A stretch of 64,000 nucleotides of DNA from positions 47,811-111,810 of the forward strand of contig CAADYR010000116.1 of assembly GCA_900753305.1 (NCBI GenBank), read 5' to 3'. Shown here piece after piece: positions 16,815-26,168 of the stretch. Position 1 is the stretch's first letter. The number at the start of each line of letters is the position of its first letter. The translations under genes and the position numbers were made by a program. This stretch comes from Lachnospiraceae bacterium (lineage in GTDB: Bacteria; Bacillota; Clostridia; Lachnospirales; Lachnospiraceae). The notes below the pieces were generated by a model that searched no databases, had not been told where the DNA came from, and saw nothing but the letters and a program-made list of their open reading frames with translations.

Positions 16815-18068
16815 ATGACACAGAAAGAAAGATATCAGGCAGCAAAAGAAAAATATGCGGCAATTGGGGTAGATACAGATGCGGCAATTGCAAAATTAAA
16901 GACAATTCCGGTATCTCTGCATTGCTGGCAGGGTGATGATGTAACAGGTTTTGACCATGATGGTCCACTGACCGGTGGTATCCAGACAACAGGTAATTAT
17001 CCAGGTAAAGCCAGAACACCGGAAGAATTGATGGCAGACATTGATATGGTCATCAAATGCACACCAGGTTTAAAGAAGTTGAATCTGCATGCAAGCTATG
17101 CTATTTTTGAAGATGGTCAGTTTGTAGACAGAGATAAAATTGAACCAAAGCATTTTGCAAAATGGGTGGCTTTTGCAAAAGAAAGAAATATGGGAATTGA
17201 TTTTAACCCTACTTTTTTCTCTCACCCTAATATCAAGGATGGTCTGACCTTATCCAGCCCTGATGAAGAAGTAAGAAAGTTCTGGATCGAGCATGGCAAG
17301 GCTTGTATTCGTATTTCACAGTATTTCGCAGAAGAAACAGGAATCCCCTGTGTTATGAACATCTGGACAGGTGATGGCAGCAAGGATATCCCTGCAGACC
17401 GCTTAGGACCCAGAGAGCGTTATAAGGACTCCATTGAGCAGATCATCGCAGAGCCACATGATCCCAAGATGGTAAAGCCCTGTGTAGAATCCAAGGTATT
17501 CGGAATTGGCGTTGAGTCTTATACAGTAGGCTCCGCAGAGTTTGCACTGAGCTTTGCAGCGACTCATGAAGGAGTACTTCCTCTGATGGATAACGGACAT
17601 TATCATCCGACAGAAGTAGTATCCGACAAGATTCCTGCATTGCTGGCTTTCTTCCCGGAGATCGCATTACATATCACACGCCCTGTCCGTTGGGATTCAG
17701 ACCATGTAGTTCTCTTTGATGATGAAACCAAAGAAATGGCAAAAGAAATCGTACGCTGCAACGCGATCGACCGTGTCAATATGGCACTTGATTATTTTGA
17801 TGCAAGCATTAACCGTATCTCAGCCTGGACGGTAGGCTTCAGAAGCTGGCAGAAGGCATTATTATCAGCAATGTGTATGCCTGCAGAAGCACTTAAAAAG
17901 TTGCAGGATGATGCTGACTGGACAGAATTAATGGTTCGTTTCGAAGAACTCAAGGTATATCCGTTTGGTGATGTATGGGAAGAGTATTGTGCACAGTGCG
18001 GCACATCAGAACTTGGCTGGTTCGATGAAATTAAAGAATACGAGAAAGAAGTTTTATCCAAAAGATAA
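16815..18068 (+). CDS. rhaA: L-rhamnose isomerase
   Basis: Converts L-rhamnose to L-rhamnulose with a metal-dependent TIM-barrel active site. At 417 residues it has normal length. Typical stretches include SLHCWQGDDVTGFD near the start, LNLHASYAI, GIDFNPTFFSHP, NIWTGDGSKDIP and DNGHYHPTEVVSDKI. AGGAGG precedes the ATG (11 bases after the rhaB stop), so it is translated from the same mRNA. Confidence 0.97.
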   Translation: MTQKERYQAAKEKYAAIGVDTDAAIAKLKTIPVSLHCWQGDDVTGFDHDGPLTGGIQTTGNYPGKARTPEELMADIDMVIKCTPGLKKLNLHASYAIFEDGQFVDRDKIEPKHFAKWVAFAKERNMGIDFNPTFFSHPNIKDGLTLSSPDEEVRKFWIEHGKACIRISQYFAEETGIPCVMNIWTGDGSKDIPADRLGPRERYKDSIEQIIAEPHDPKMVKPCVESKVFGIGVESYTVGSAEFALSFAATHEGVLPLMDNGHYHPTEVVSDKIPALLAFFPEIALHITRPVRWDSDHVVLFDDETKEMAKEIVRCNAIDRVNMALDYFDASINRISAWTVGFRSWQKALLSAMCMPAEALKKLQDDADWTELMVRFEELKVYPFGDVWEEYCAQCGTSELGWFDEIKEYEKEVLSKR

Positions 18069-18091
18069 GCTCACGAGAAAGGATCATTAAA

Positions 18092-18910
18092 ATGAAAGTA
18101 TTAGATGCAGAATTTGTTCAGGGTTATATTCGTATGGCAAACGATGGATGGGAGCAGGGCTGGCATGAGAGAAATGGCGGCAACCTGACATATCGTATGA
18201 AGCCGGAAGAAGTAGAAATGGTAAAGGAGAATTTTCAGCCTAAGGAATGGACTCCGATCGGAACCAGTGTTCCTAAGCTTGCAGGAGAATATTTCATTTC
18301 TACGGGCAGTGGTAAGTATTTTAGAAATGTCATTATCAAACCGGAAGATTCCTTTGCAATCATCGAAATCGATGATAAGGGTGAGAACTATAGAATCGTA
18401 TGGGGACTTGTAAACGGTGGTCGTCCAACCAGTGAGTTACCTTCTCATCTGATGAATCATGAGGTGAAGCTGATCGCAACAGGTGGCAGGCACAGAGTTA
18501 TCTATCATGCACATCCTGCAAATGTGATCGCCATGACATTTGTTCTGCCTCTCGAGGACAAGGTATTTACAAGAGAGTTATGGGAAATGGCAACAGAGTG
18601 TCCGGTCGTATTCCCGGATGGTGTGGGGGTTGTTCCCTGGATGGTACCCGGTGGAAGAGATATCGCAGTAGCTACCAGTGAACTGATGAAGAAATATGAT
18701 GTTGCGATCTGGGCGCATCATGGAGTATTCGTATCCGGTGAGGATTTTGATCTGACTTTCGGACTGATGCATACAGTAGAGAAATCTGCTGAAATCTTTG
18801 TAAAGGTTCGTTCTATGGCTCCTTATAAATTACAGACCATTACATCAGATGATTTCAGAAATCTTGCAAAAGATTTCAAGGTTACATTGCCAGAACAGTT
18901 CTTGGATTAA
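18092..18910 (+). CDS. rhaD: Rhamnulose-1-phosphate aldolase
   Basis: A class II aldolase that splits L-rhamnulose 1-phosphate into dihydroxyacetone phosphate and L-lactaldehyde. The zinc site is visible as HAHPANVIAM and HHGVF. GGNLTYR near the N-terminus and STGSGKYFRN form the phosphate-binding region. At 272 residues it has normal length. Last gene of the rhamnose unit, with a terminator 16 bases after its stop. No rhaT/rhamnose permease or lactaldehyde reductase is next to it; uptake may use the ABC genes that follow. Confidence 0.96.
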   Translation: MKVLDAEFVQGYIRMANDGWEQGWHERNGGNLTYRMKPEEVEMVKENFQPKEWTPIGTSVPKLAGEYFISTGSGKYFRNVIIKPEDSFAIIEIDDKGENYRIVWGLVNGGRPTSELPSHLMNHEVKLIATGGRHRVIYHAHPANVIAMTFVLPLEDKVFTRELWEMATECPVVFPDGVGVVPWMVPGGRDIAVATSELMKKYDVAIWAHHGVFVSGEDFDLTFGLMHTVEKSAEIFVKVRSMAPYKLQTITSDDFRNLAKDFKVTLPEQFLD

Positions 18911-18926
18911 TTACAGACAGTCAGAG

Positions 18927-18955
18927 AGGGACAAGGTAAAACTTGTCCCTTTTTC
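18927..18955 (+). terminator. Terminator after the rhamnose operon
   Basis: AGGGACAAG (18927-18935) pairs with CTTGTCCCT (18942-18950) and is followed by TTTTC. Confidence 0.92.
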
Positions 18956-18967
18956 TGTGCAGACAGA

Positions 18968-18996
18968 TTGTCTTTTGAATGCGGATAGAGTATGCT
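18968..18996 (+). promoter_or_regulatory. Candidate promoter for the YesM-type kinase gene
   Basis: TTGTCT (18968-18973), 17 bases, TATGCT (18991-18996); each hexamer matches 4 of 6 consensus bases. Confidence 0.45.
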
Positions 18997-19031
18997 AATA
19001 GATAGTTTTGCAAAAGGGCAGGGGTATGATC

Positions 19032-20852
19032 ATGAGAAAAAAGAAAGAAAAAAACAGAGAACCTTTTAAATTTCTGAAAAATGCGAATATCAGGCGTCAG
19101 CTTTACAGCATCTATATCCTGGCTGTATTTATTCCGGTCTTGCTGATCGGTACTTTTCTGATCGTAAATACAGGCAATTTGCTGACCAGTTATCATAGAG
19201 ATCTGTTGGAATCGGATAACCTGCGTGTGAAAACGATACTTTTTGAAATTACGACACAGGTTTATAACATTTCTGAGGAAGTGTCTTTTGACAGTAATAT
19301 GCAAAGTATCCTGACCAGAAAATATCCGTCCAAGGATGCACAGGTAAAAGTCATTAATAGCATATCAACGGCATTGGATAACTACATGTACAATTACTCT
19401 GAGATAGACCAGATAGAGGTTTATTCGGACAATCCATATATCACAGAGTACAAGCAGTATCATCCGGTAACGCAGGAGATAGCTGATGAAGCATGGTATC
19501 AAAAAGCAGTAAAGCAATCCAGTGTATTCTGGGTAGAAATGGTAAATTATGATAAATACAATAATGAATACTGGAAGCTGTGTCTGGTTCGTAAGATTCC
19601 GCTTGTGAATTCGAAGTACCATGCAGTACTGGTTATCAGAGTTAGTGATAACTATCTGAATACCAGAATGAGTAGTCAGGAGTATCAGATGTGTGCATCT
19701 GTAGATAATGGACGTATTTTTTATGCAACTTCAAGAGATGACTACGGAGAGCAGCAGTTCGTTGATATTGATTATAATGAAAATTATTTCCAGTATGCAG
19801 GAAGTCTGAAACTTCATAATAAGACATGCTTTGTGGACATGTCTACGCTGCACTTATATCAGTCCGATTCCAAAATCTATATTTGTACATTGAATGATAA
19901 GTCCTATGATAATATTAAGAATATCATTTATATCTGTATGGCGATCATTGCAGTAGCTATCGTTATACCTGCCATTTTGATCTATATTTTTACCGGATAT
20001 TTTACCGGGCGTGTATTGACACTACGACAGGTCATGCATCAGGCGAGTAATGAAGATTATGATTTTCAGGAAGCGGTTCAGGGAAATGATGAGCTTTCAG
20101 AGGCATTTGCAGATCTGGAAGTCATGGTACAGAAAATCAAACAGAAAGATGAGCAGATGTATCAGGCACAGATCAATGAAAAGGAACTGGTCAATGAACA
20201 GCAGAAGATGGAATTCAAGATGCTGGCAAGTCAGATCAATCCACATTTCCTGTACAATACACTGGAGTCCATCCGCATGAAGGCTTTTACTGTAGGAGAT
20301 AGAGAAGTGGCAAATGCAATTAAACTTTTGGGTAAAGCCATGCGTTATGTACTTGAAAATAATGGAACCAGTTTTACGGAGTTAAAAAATGAACTGAATC
20401 ATATTGAGACTTATATTATGATACAGAAACTTCGATTTGGGGATAAATTCAATTATCAGTTAATATCAGATGAGAGTGTAGATGCGGAACAATGCATGAT
20501 ACTTCCCCTTTTACTGCAGCCAATTGTAGAAAATGCATTACTGCATGGACTGGAGGAGAAAGAAGAAGGCGGCATGATCACATTACAGGTTGAGAGGTGT
20601 GGCAACAGTGATGATGTCAGAATTACCATATCAGACAACGGATGCGGCATGGATGAAATGACACTTGCCACACTACGCAGGGATATAGAAGAGAAAAATC
20701 CGGAGAAGAAAGAGAGTATTGGATTATATAATATTAATCAGAGGATCAAACTGTGCTACGGAGAACAGTATGGTATGGAAGTACAGTCAGAATTAGAGAA
20801 AGGAACTTCAGTTAGCATTACAATTTCTATGAAAACACAGCAATTTGTATAG
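19032..20852 (+). CDS. YesM-family sensor histidine kinase
   Basis: A membrane kinase that senses extracellular sugar signals and phosphorylates a YesN-type regulator. The order is: basic N-terminus, membrane helix (about residues 22-45), an extracellular dCache-like domain (to about 290), a second membrane helix (IIYICMAIIAVAIVIPAI), HAMP, the histidine-kinase box QINPHFLYNTLESIRM with the phospho-acceptor His, and an ATPase domain with LQPIVENALLHGLEE (N box) and ISDNGCGMDE (G1). Start chosen at ATG 19032, 7 bases after AGGGG; ATG 19026 and TTG 19008 are also in frame. The partner regulator is at 26165-27739. Confidence 0.93.
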   Translation: MRKKKEKNREPFKFLKNANIRRQLYSIYILAVFIPVLLIGTFLIVNTGNLLTSYHRDLLESDNLRVKTILFEITTQVYNISEEVSFDSNMQSILTRKYPSKDAQVKVINSISTALDNYMYNYSEIDQIEVYSDNPYITEYKQYHPVTQEIADEAWYQKAVKQSSVFWVEMVNYDKYNNEYWKLCLVRKIPLVNSKYHAVLVIRVSDNYLNTRMSSQEYQMCASVDNGRIFYATSRDDYGEQQFVDIDYNENYFQYAGSLKLHNKTCFVDMSTLHLYQSDSKIYICTLNDKSYDNIKNIIYICMAIIAVAIVIPAILIYIFTGYFTGRVLTLRQVMHQASNEDYDFQEAVQGNDELSEAFADLEVMVQKIKQKDEQMYQAQINEKELVNEQQKMEFKMLASQINPHFLYNTLESIRMKAFTVGDREVANAIKLLGKAMRYVLENNGTSFTELKNELNHIETYIMIQKLRFGDKFNYQLISDESVDAEQCMILPLLLQPIVENALLHGLEEKEEGGMITLQVERCGNSDDVRITISDNGCGMDEMTLATLRRDIEEKNPEKKESIGLYNINQRIKLCYGEQYGMEVQSELEKGTSVSITISMKTQQFV

Positions 20853-21059
20853 ATACTCCTGTAAAAATTAGTGATGGAGTAAAAAAAGTGCTGTAAAAGT
20901 AATTAATTTTTTATGGTATTTTAATACATCTTTAACCTATATAATAAGCAATGTAAACGATGAGCTACCTAAAACATAAACGATGTTTTATGGATCACAG
21001 TAGTTATTATTACAGTTTATGATGGCAGTTGATACTGTCGGAAAGGCGGATGTATAAAA
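20853..21059 (+). promoter_or_regulatory. Intergenic region upstream of the ABC permease gene
   Basis: This 207-base gap holds a TATAAT (20940-20945) without a clear -35 partner, and a 7-bp inverted repeat AAAACAT (20971-20977) / ATGTTTT (20983-20989) just downstream of it. The repeat could be a binding site for the YesN regulator or a small leader stem. Nothing else is recognisable. A weak -35 fits a promoter that needs an activator. Confidence 0.35.
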
Positions 21060-22496
21060 ATGAAAAAGGAAAAGCTGGCGGATAAACTTTATATCGTACT
21101 GCGACTACTGAGTATCGTATCAGTCGTATTACTGTTTATTCCATCACTTAACCCGGCAAGAATCAGTGAACTGATCTCCAAAACGGCATCAGCATTTACA
21201 TGTGCGACTTCCTATGGGGCATTGAGTTCCAATTTTGCAAGAGCTCTGAGCAAGGGCTGGGTAGGAACACTTACATTGCAGAGTGCCTTTATTGGATGCT
21301 TGTGTATCCTGTTAGGTTACGTGGCAGGTGGGGCAGGTTCCTGTATGTCACTTGGTAATAACAAAATGCGAAAAGCAGGTGCTTTGACCGCAACCATTGG
21401 TGGTGTAGTCGCATTGATCGGATGCTTCCTTGTAAGATGGGCGGCAACAGATATTCAGGGTACACCAAAGCCTGGTAAGATCAAGCCCTTACAGCCATCC
21501 AGTATTTGGATTTTTGCAGTTGTATCAGTAGCGATTCTGGTTTTTGGACTGATTCTACTGGTGCTGACACCGAAGGCAGAGAAAGAAGAGAAGTTCCATA
21601 TGGATACCAAATATCAGTTATTCCTGCTACTGCTTCCTTTCCTTGCATTGTGTTTTGCTTTTGCTTATTTACCTTTGCTTGGTTGGAGATATGCTTTCTT
21701 TGATTATAAATCAGGAGAAACACTTACAAGAGATAATTTTGTTGGATTTAAATGGTTCGCATATCTGTTCCAGAATCAGGCGACCAGACAGGATTTGATC
21801 CGGGTTCTGAGAAATACTCTGGCAATGAGTGGTCTTGGTCTGGCAACAAGCTGGTGTGCTATGGCATTTGCTATTTTCCTTTGTGAGATAAAGAACCTGA
21901 GATTCCGCAGAATTGTACAGACCTTTACAACAATTCCCAATTTCATCAGTTGGGTTCTTGTATATGCAGTTGCATTTGCTATTTTCTCAACAGATGGTTT
22001 TGTAAGTTCACTTCTGGTGAATAATGGAGTCCTTGATTCCGGTGTCAACTTCCTGATGGATAATTCACACATGTGGCTCAAGATGCTTGCATGGGGTATG
22101 TGGAAGGGACTTGGCTGGAGCGCGATCATTTATATTGCAGCAATCTCGGGTATTGACCAGCAGTTATATGAGGCAGCAGAAATCGATGGCGCAGGGCGAT
22201 TCCAGAAAATGTGGAATATTACGGTTCCAAGTCTGATGCCTACTTTCATGGTTCTGTTATTGATGGCGATCGCAGGCATTCTGAACAATGGTATGGATCA
22301 GTATCTTGTCTTTGAGAATGCTTATAATACAGATACCATTACTGTTCTCGATCTGTATGTATATAAGCTGGGTATTAACAGTGGACGAGTTCCTCTGGCA
22401 ACTGTAGTCGGTATGTTCAAATCCGTGATCAGTGTTGTGCTCTTATTCGGTGCTAACAAGATTTCCAAGCTTGTTCGTGGCGAGAGCATTATTTAG
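21060..22496 (+). CDS. LplB-type sugar ABC transporter permease with extra N-terminal membrane domain
   Basis: The C-terminal part, from about residue 183, is a standard inner-membrane permease of the carbohydrate-uptake class CUT1 (LplB/YteP): FLLLLPFLALCFAFAYLPLL, then the ATPase-contact EAA motif YEAAEIDGAGRFQKMWNITVP near the C-terminus. Usual family length is about 300 residues; here it is 478. The extra 180 residues carry about four hydrophobic segments (roughly 13-30, 70-92, 107-127, 148-170). No ATPase gene is nearby, so a shared MsmK-type ATPase is likely. It is followed by its partner permease 12 bases later. Confidence 0.92.
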   Translation: MKKEKLADKLYIVLRLLSIVSVVLLFIPSLNPARISELISKTASAFTCATSYGALSSNFARALSKGWVGTLTLQSAFIGCLCILLGYVAGGAGSCMSLGNNKMRKAGALTATIGGVVALIGCFLVRWAATDIQGTPKPGKIKPLQPSSIWIFAVVSVAILVFGLILLVLTPKAEKEEKFHMDTKYQLFLLLLPFLALCFAFAYLPLLGWRYAFFDYKSGETLTRDNFVGFKWFAYLFQNQATRQDLIRVLRNTLAMSGLGLATSWCAMAFAIFLCEIKNLRFRRIVQTFTTIPNFISWVLVYAVAFAIFSTDGFVSSLLVNNGVLDSGVNFLMDNSHMWLKMLAWGMWKGLGWSAIIYIAAISGIDQQLYEAAEIDGAGRFQKMWNITVPSLMPTFMVLLLMAIAGILNNGMDQYLVFENAYNTDTITVLDLYVYKLGINSGRVPLATVVGMFKSVISVVLLFGANKISKLVRGESII

Positions 22497-22508
22497 GAGG
22501 TGATACAT

Positions 22509-23477
22509 ATGGCAATGACGAAACAGGAGAAACTTGATAAAAAGGCAGAAGCACTGTATGAGAAGAAACACAAGAAAAGATATAAAAAATCGATCGGTGA
22601 CTGGGTATTTGATATTCTGAACCATGCGTTCTTTGCAATTTTTACCCTGGCATGTATCTTCCCATTCTATTACATTTTCATTAATACCATCAGTAATAAT
22701 GATCTGGTAAGAAAAGGTGCGATCAATTTTATTCCGAGAGGAATTCATTTTAAGAACTATATGGCGTTGACCAGTGTAAACGATGTAGGAACTGCACTGC
22801 AGGTAACAGTAGCGCGTACTCTGATCGGTACAGTACTTATGGTACTGGCATCCGGATTCGTAGGATATCTGGTAACGAAGCAGGAGATGTGGGGCAGAAA
22901 GATATGGTACAGACTTCTAGTAGTTACCATGTACTTTAATGCAGGTCTGATCCCATGGTATCTGAATATGTCAATGCTGGGTCTGACAGATAACTTTCTG
23001 GCTTATATTATTCCGGGTATCGTAGCTCCGTATAATATCATTCTGGTAAAGACATACATAGAGTCCATACCGGGTGAACTGGAAGAAAGTGCACAGATGG
23101 ATGGTGCCACCTATATGACTATTTTCCGTAAGATCATATGGCCGTTGAGCAAACCAATTCTTGCAACCATCGCTATTTTTGGTGCGGTAGGTAACTGGAA
23201 CTCCTTTACGGATTCCCTGATATTGATGCCTAACTCACCACAGCTTCATACCCTGCAGCATAAGCTGTATACTTATCTGAATGCAGCTTCTAATTTAAAG
23301 AGTATGATGAACTCCGGTTCCGGTTCCGTGTCCGGTGCGGCAGCAGAGAATGTATTAAATGCAAAGACAATTAAATATACGATTTCCATGGTAACTGTGA
23401 TCCCGATCCTGATGGTATATCCATTCATGCAGAGATATTTTGAGAAGGGTATCATGCTGGGAGCAGTTAAAGGCTAG
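22509..23477 (+). CDS. LplC-type sugar ABC transporter permease
   Basis: The second CUT1 permease, with six membrane segments and the EAA motif (LEESAQMDGATYMTIFRKI). ATG 22509 is chosen because AGGAGG (22495-22500) lies 8 bases upstream; a GTG at 22500 would sit on that site. The N-terminal tail is unusually basic (KKHKKRYKKS). It is co-transcribed with the LplB-type gene and pairs with it. A strong hairpin follows, before the binding-protein gene. Confidence 0.94.
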   Translation: MAMTKQEKLDKKAEALYEKKHKKRYKKSIGDWVFDILNHAFFAIFTLACIFPFYYIFINTISNNDLVRKGAINFIPRGIHFKNYMALTSVNDVGTALQVTVARTLIGTVLMVLASGFVGYLVTKQEMWGRKIWYRLLVVTMYFNAGLIPWYLNMSMLGLTDNFLAYIIPGIVAPYNIILVKTYIESIPGELEESAQMDGATYMTIFRKIIWPLSKPILATIAIFGAVGNWNSFTDSLILMPNSPQLHTLQHKLYTYLNAASNLKSMMNSGSGSVSGAAAENVLNAKTIKYTISMVTVIPILMVYPFMQRYFEKGIMLGAVKG

Positions 23478-23483
23478 TGTGTA

Positions 23484-23518
23484 GTGTGAAAAAAACATAT
23501 ATGGTAGTTTTTTCACAC
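23484..23518 (+). other. Intercistronic hairpin between permease and binding-protein genes
   Basis: GTGTGAAAAAA (23484-23494) pairs perfectly with TTTTTTCACAC (23508-23518), an 11-bp stem. Because the T-run is inside the stem, it can act as a weak terminator or as a 3' end protecting structure. Hairpins at this position often let the binding protein be expressed at a different level from the permeases. A TATAAT at 23563-23568 may mark a second start; its -35 is unclear. Confidence 0.55.
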
Positions 23519-23637
23519 AGCAAATTTGTGCCGGTGGCCAAAAGTTTGCCGGTTACAGAAAATATAATATATGGTGTTACGGTACTGCAAAAAAATATGA
23601 GGGGCAGTATTTTATATAACACAAAAGGAGGAAAAAC

Positions 23638-25431
23638 ATGAAATTCAAGAAGGTATTATCACTCGTTCTTGTTTCTGCACTTACCTGTTCATTAGTTGGA
23701 TGTAGCGGTTCTACTACATCATCAACAACAGGTGCAGACACAACAGACAGCAGCGCAACAGAAAGTACAGCAGCAGAAACTGCCACAACAACAGAGGCTG
23801 ACACAGACACAGCAGAGGTTGATCTTTCAGACATTATTCCTGATGAGACAGTAACCTTGAATGTGTATTCACAGTTAGCTAACTATGAGGGTGAGCAGAT
23901 CGGCTGGTTTGCACAGATCATGAAGGATAAGTTCAACGTAAAACTGAACATTATCAGCAACGGTGACGGTGTATTTGATACACGTATGGAATCCGGTGAT
24001 CTGGGGGATATCGTATTATTCGGCAGCGATGGTGAAGAGTACACCAGAGCATATTCTAACGGTATGTTGTTAGACTGGAACGAGGACGATATTTTATCTG
24101 ATTATGGCCCACATATCGTAGAGTACATGCAGGAAGCTCTGGATAAGAATGCTGAGATTTCCGGTGGTACTGTATATGGATTTGGACATGATGTAGCATC
24201 TTCTTCAGGACAGTATGCAGATTTTGATTATCATCCAGATGTACGTTATGACTTGTATGAAGCAATCGGCAGCCCTGAGATCAATGATCTGATGGACTGG
24301 GTAGATGTATTAAAGGCTATGAAAGAAGCAGAGCCTACTTCTGATTCCGGTAAAGAGACATACGGTGTATCTCTTTTCAAGGATTGGGATGGCAACATGA
24401 TGATGTTTGCCAAGGCTACAGCAACTAACTTCTATGGACTGGATGAGTTCCATTTTGGTTTCTATGATGCTGCAACAGGTGAATTTGAAGACTGCTTAAA
24501 GGAAGGCGGACATTACGAGGAATGTCTGAGATTCTATAACAAGTTATATCAGGAAGGCTTACTTGATCCTGACTCCATGACTCAGGGTTATGACGGATGT
24601 ATGGAAGATTATCAGGATGGTTCGGCATTCTGGTGTATCTTCAGCTGGATGGGTGCTGCCCAGTACAATACACAGGAGCATCTGGATGCAGGCAAGAAGA
24701 TGCTCCCGGTAGCTGCCAAGAACCAGAACACATTAGTATATGGCCTGAATCCGACAGGAAGCAACCGTGTATGGACAATCGGTGCCAATACACAGTATCC
24801 TGAATTATGTATGGCTATCATTGATTATCTGGCTACTCCGGAAGGAAGACTTGAATATGAATACGGTCCTAAGGATGTATGCTGGGAGTACCTGGATGAT
24901 GGTTCTGTAGAATTAACAGATTTCGGTCTTCAGTGTAAAGAACTTGGTAATCCGGAAGAAATGGAAATGCCAGCTCCTTACTCAGGACTCTGGAAAGATG
25001 GCTGCCCTCAGATGAACAACACAACCTGGTCACTGAATACAGTTATTCCTGGAAATGACAAGGGTCAGACCTTCAACTTCAAGTACTGGGATAAATACCT
25101 CTCACTGGATGTAGATGCAACAGAACAGCAGTGGAGAGATGATATGGGCGTAGATTCCTATAAGGATTATATGTCACAGTTCAAGTATACAATCTCCAAA
25201 CCTCATACCTATGCAGAAAGTGTTAAGTCTGATGAACTTTCTACAGTATGGGAGCAGGTTAAGATGTGTGTACAGAATGGTTCCTGGCAGGCAGTATATG
25301 CTAAGGATGACGCTGAGTTTGATTCTGTAATGGCTCAGATGCGTGCAGACGCTGACAGCTATGGCTATCAGGATTGCGTTGAATGGTGTGCAAACGAAGC
25401 AGCTCTTAGAAAGGCAGCAGAGATTGACTAA
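23638..25431 (+). CDS. Extracellular sugar-binding lipoprotein of the LplA type
   Basis: The substrate-binding protein for the two permeases upstream. A lipoprotein signal ends at LVGCSG (lipobox Cys near residue 22), followed by a Ser/Thr/Ala-rich linker (about residues 23-62) that lifts the domain through the cell wall. The 597-residue size and the openings NVYSQLANYEGEQIGWFAQ and TWSLNTVIPGND resemble large oligosaccharide-binding proteins. It has a clear AGGAGG site. The paralogue at 27861-29639 shares the pattern NLANYQGxQxGWF. Ligand not known; rhamnose- or galactose-containing oligosaccharides are suggested by neighbours. Confidence 0.9.
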   Translation: MKFKKVLSLVLVSALTCSLVGCSGSTTSSTTGADTTDSSATESTAAETATTTEADTDTAEVDLSDIIPDETVTLNVYSQLANYEGEQIGWFAQIMKDKFNVKLNIISNGDGVFDTRMESGDLGDIVLFGSDGEEYTRAYSNGMLLDWNEDDILSDYGPHIVEYMQEALDKNAEISGGTVYGFGHDVASSSGQYADFDYHPDVRYDLYEAIGSPEINDLMDWVDVLKAMKEAEPTSDSGKETYGVSLFKDWDGNMMMFAKATATNFYGLDEFHFGFYDAATGEFEDCLKEGGHYEECLRFYNKLYQEGLLDPDSMTQGYDGCMEDYQDGSAFWCIFSWMGAAQYNTQEHLDAGKKMLPVAAKNQNTLVYGLNPTGSNRVWTIGANTQYPELCMAIIDYLATPEGRLEYEYGPKDVCWEYLDDGSVELTDFGLQCKELGNPEEMEMPAPYSGLWKDGCPQMNNTTWSLNTVIPGNDKGQTFNFKYWDKYLSLDVDATEQQWRDDMGVDSYKDYMSQFKYTISKPHTYAESVKSDELSTVWEQVKMCVQNGSWQAVYAKDDAEFDSVMAQMRADADSYGYQDCVEWCANEAALRKAAEID

Positions 25432-25462
25432 TTCATAACAGACAATTTATAATGAATCATAA

Positions 25463-25491
25463 GAGGCTATCCGGTGTGTCCGGATAGCCTC
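25463..25491 (+). other. Strong stem-loop after the binding-protein gene
   Basis: GAGGCTATCCGG (25463-25474) pairs perfectly with CCGGATAGCCTC (25480-25491) around TGTGT. There is no T-run after it, so it may be a transcript-end stabiliser or a partial terminator before the YesL gene. Confidence 0.65.
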
Positions 25492-25520
25492 ATTAACTAA
25501 GGATAGGAGTTATAGTAACA

Positions 25521-26168
25521 ATGGCTTTTTTTGGTATTGATGGTCCTTTTTATCGATTTATATGCAGATTTATTGATCTGGTCAAATTAAATTTCATGTG
25601 GCTGCTTTTTTCATTGCCCATCGTTACGATTGGAGCATCAACAACAGCAGCTTACAGCATAGCACTCAAGATGGTAGATGATGAGGAAGGTTATATGGTT
25701 AAGAGTTTTGTGAAGGAATTTAAGCGAAACTTTAAACAGGGCACGTTCATGGGACTGATAGGGCTTGTTGCGACTTATGCCATTTATCTGGATTATGAGA
25801 TCAATCGTGTATCTGAGGAGGGCTCTGTCGTACTTCTGGTCATTGGACTGGTATCAGCATTTTTTGTGATCATGGCACTTTTGTATACATTTCCGCTTCT
25901 GGCACGCTATGAGAATACGATTGTAGGAACGATCCAGAATTCGCTGGACATTTCCAGAAAGTATTTTGGCAGAACACTGATCATTATTACTGTTCTTTTG
26001 ATCGAGTTGTTTTTCTTTAACTTTAATACAGTGTTACAGATATTCGGGCTGATATTTGGACCTGCATTTATGATGTTCACGATTGCTGCATTTGCCAAGA
26101 GAATATTCCAGGAGATAGAAAAAGAGCCCGGAGCTGTTAAGGAAAGCAGCAGCGGGCAGGAAAATTAA
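25521..26168 (+). CDS. YesL-family (DUF624) membrane protein
   Basis: A 215-residue protein with about five membrane segments. The start (MAFFGIDGPFYRFICRFIDLVKLNFMWLLFSLP, with PxxxxGA turn) is characteristic of DUF624/YesL, a family that accompanies YesMN-LplBC sugar loci; its biochemical role is not established. The last bases overlap the convergent regulator gene: the two stop codons share four bases (26165-26168). Confidence 0.88.
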   Translation: MAFFGIDGPFYRFICRFIDLVKLNFMWLLFSLPIVTIGASTTAAYSIALKMVDDEEGYMVKSFVKEFKRNFKQGTFMGLIGLVATYAIYLDYEINRVSEEGSVVLLVIGLVSAFFVIMALLYTFPLLARYENTIVGTIQNSLDISRKYFGRTLIIITVLLIELFFFNFNTVLQIFGLIFGPAFMMFTIAAFAKRIFQEIEKEPGAVKESSSGQEN

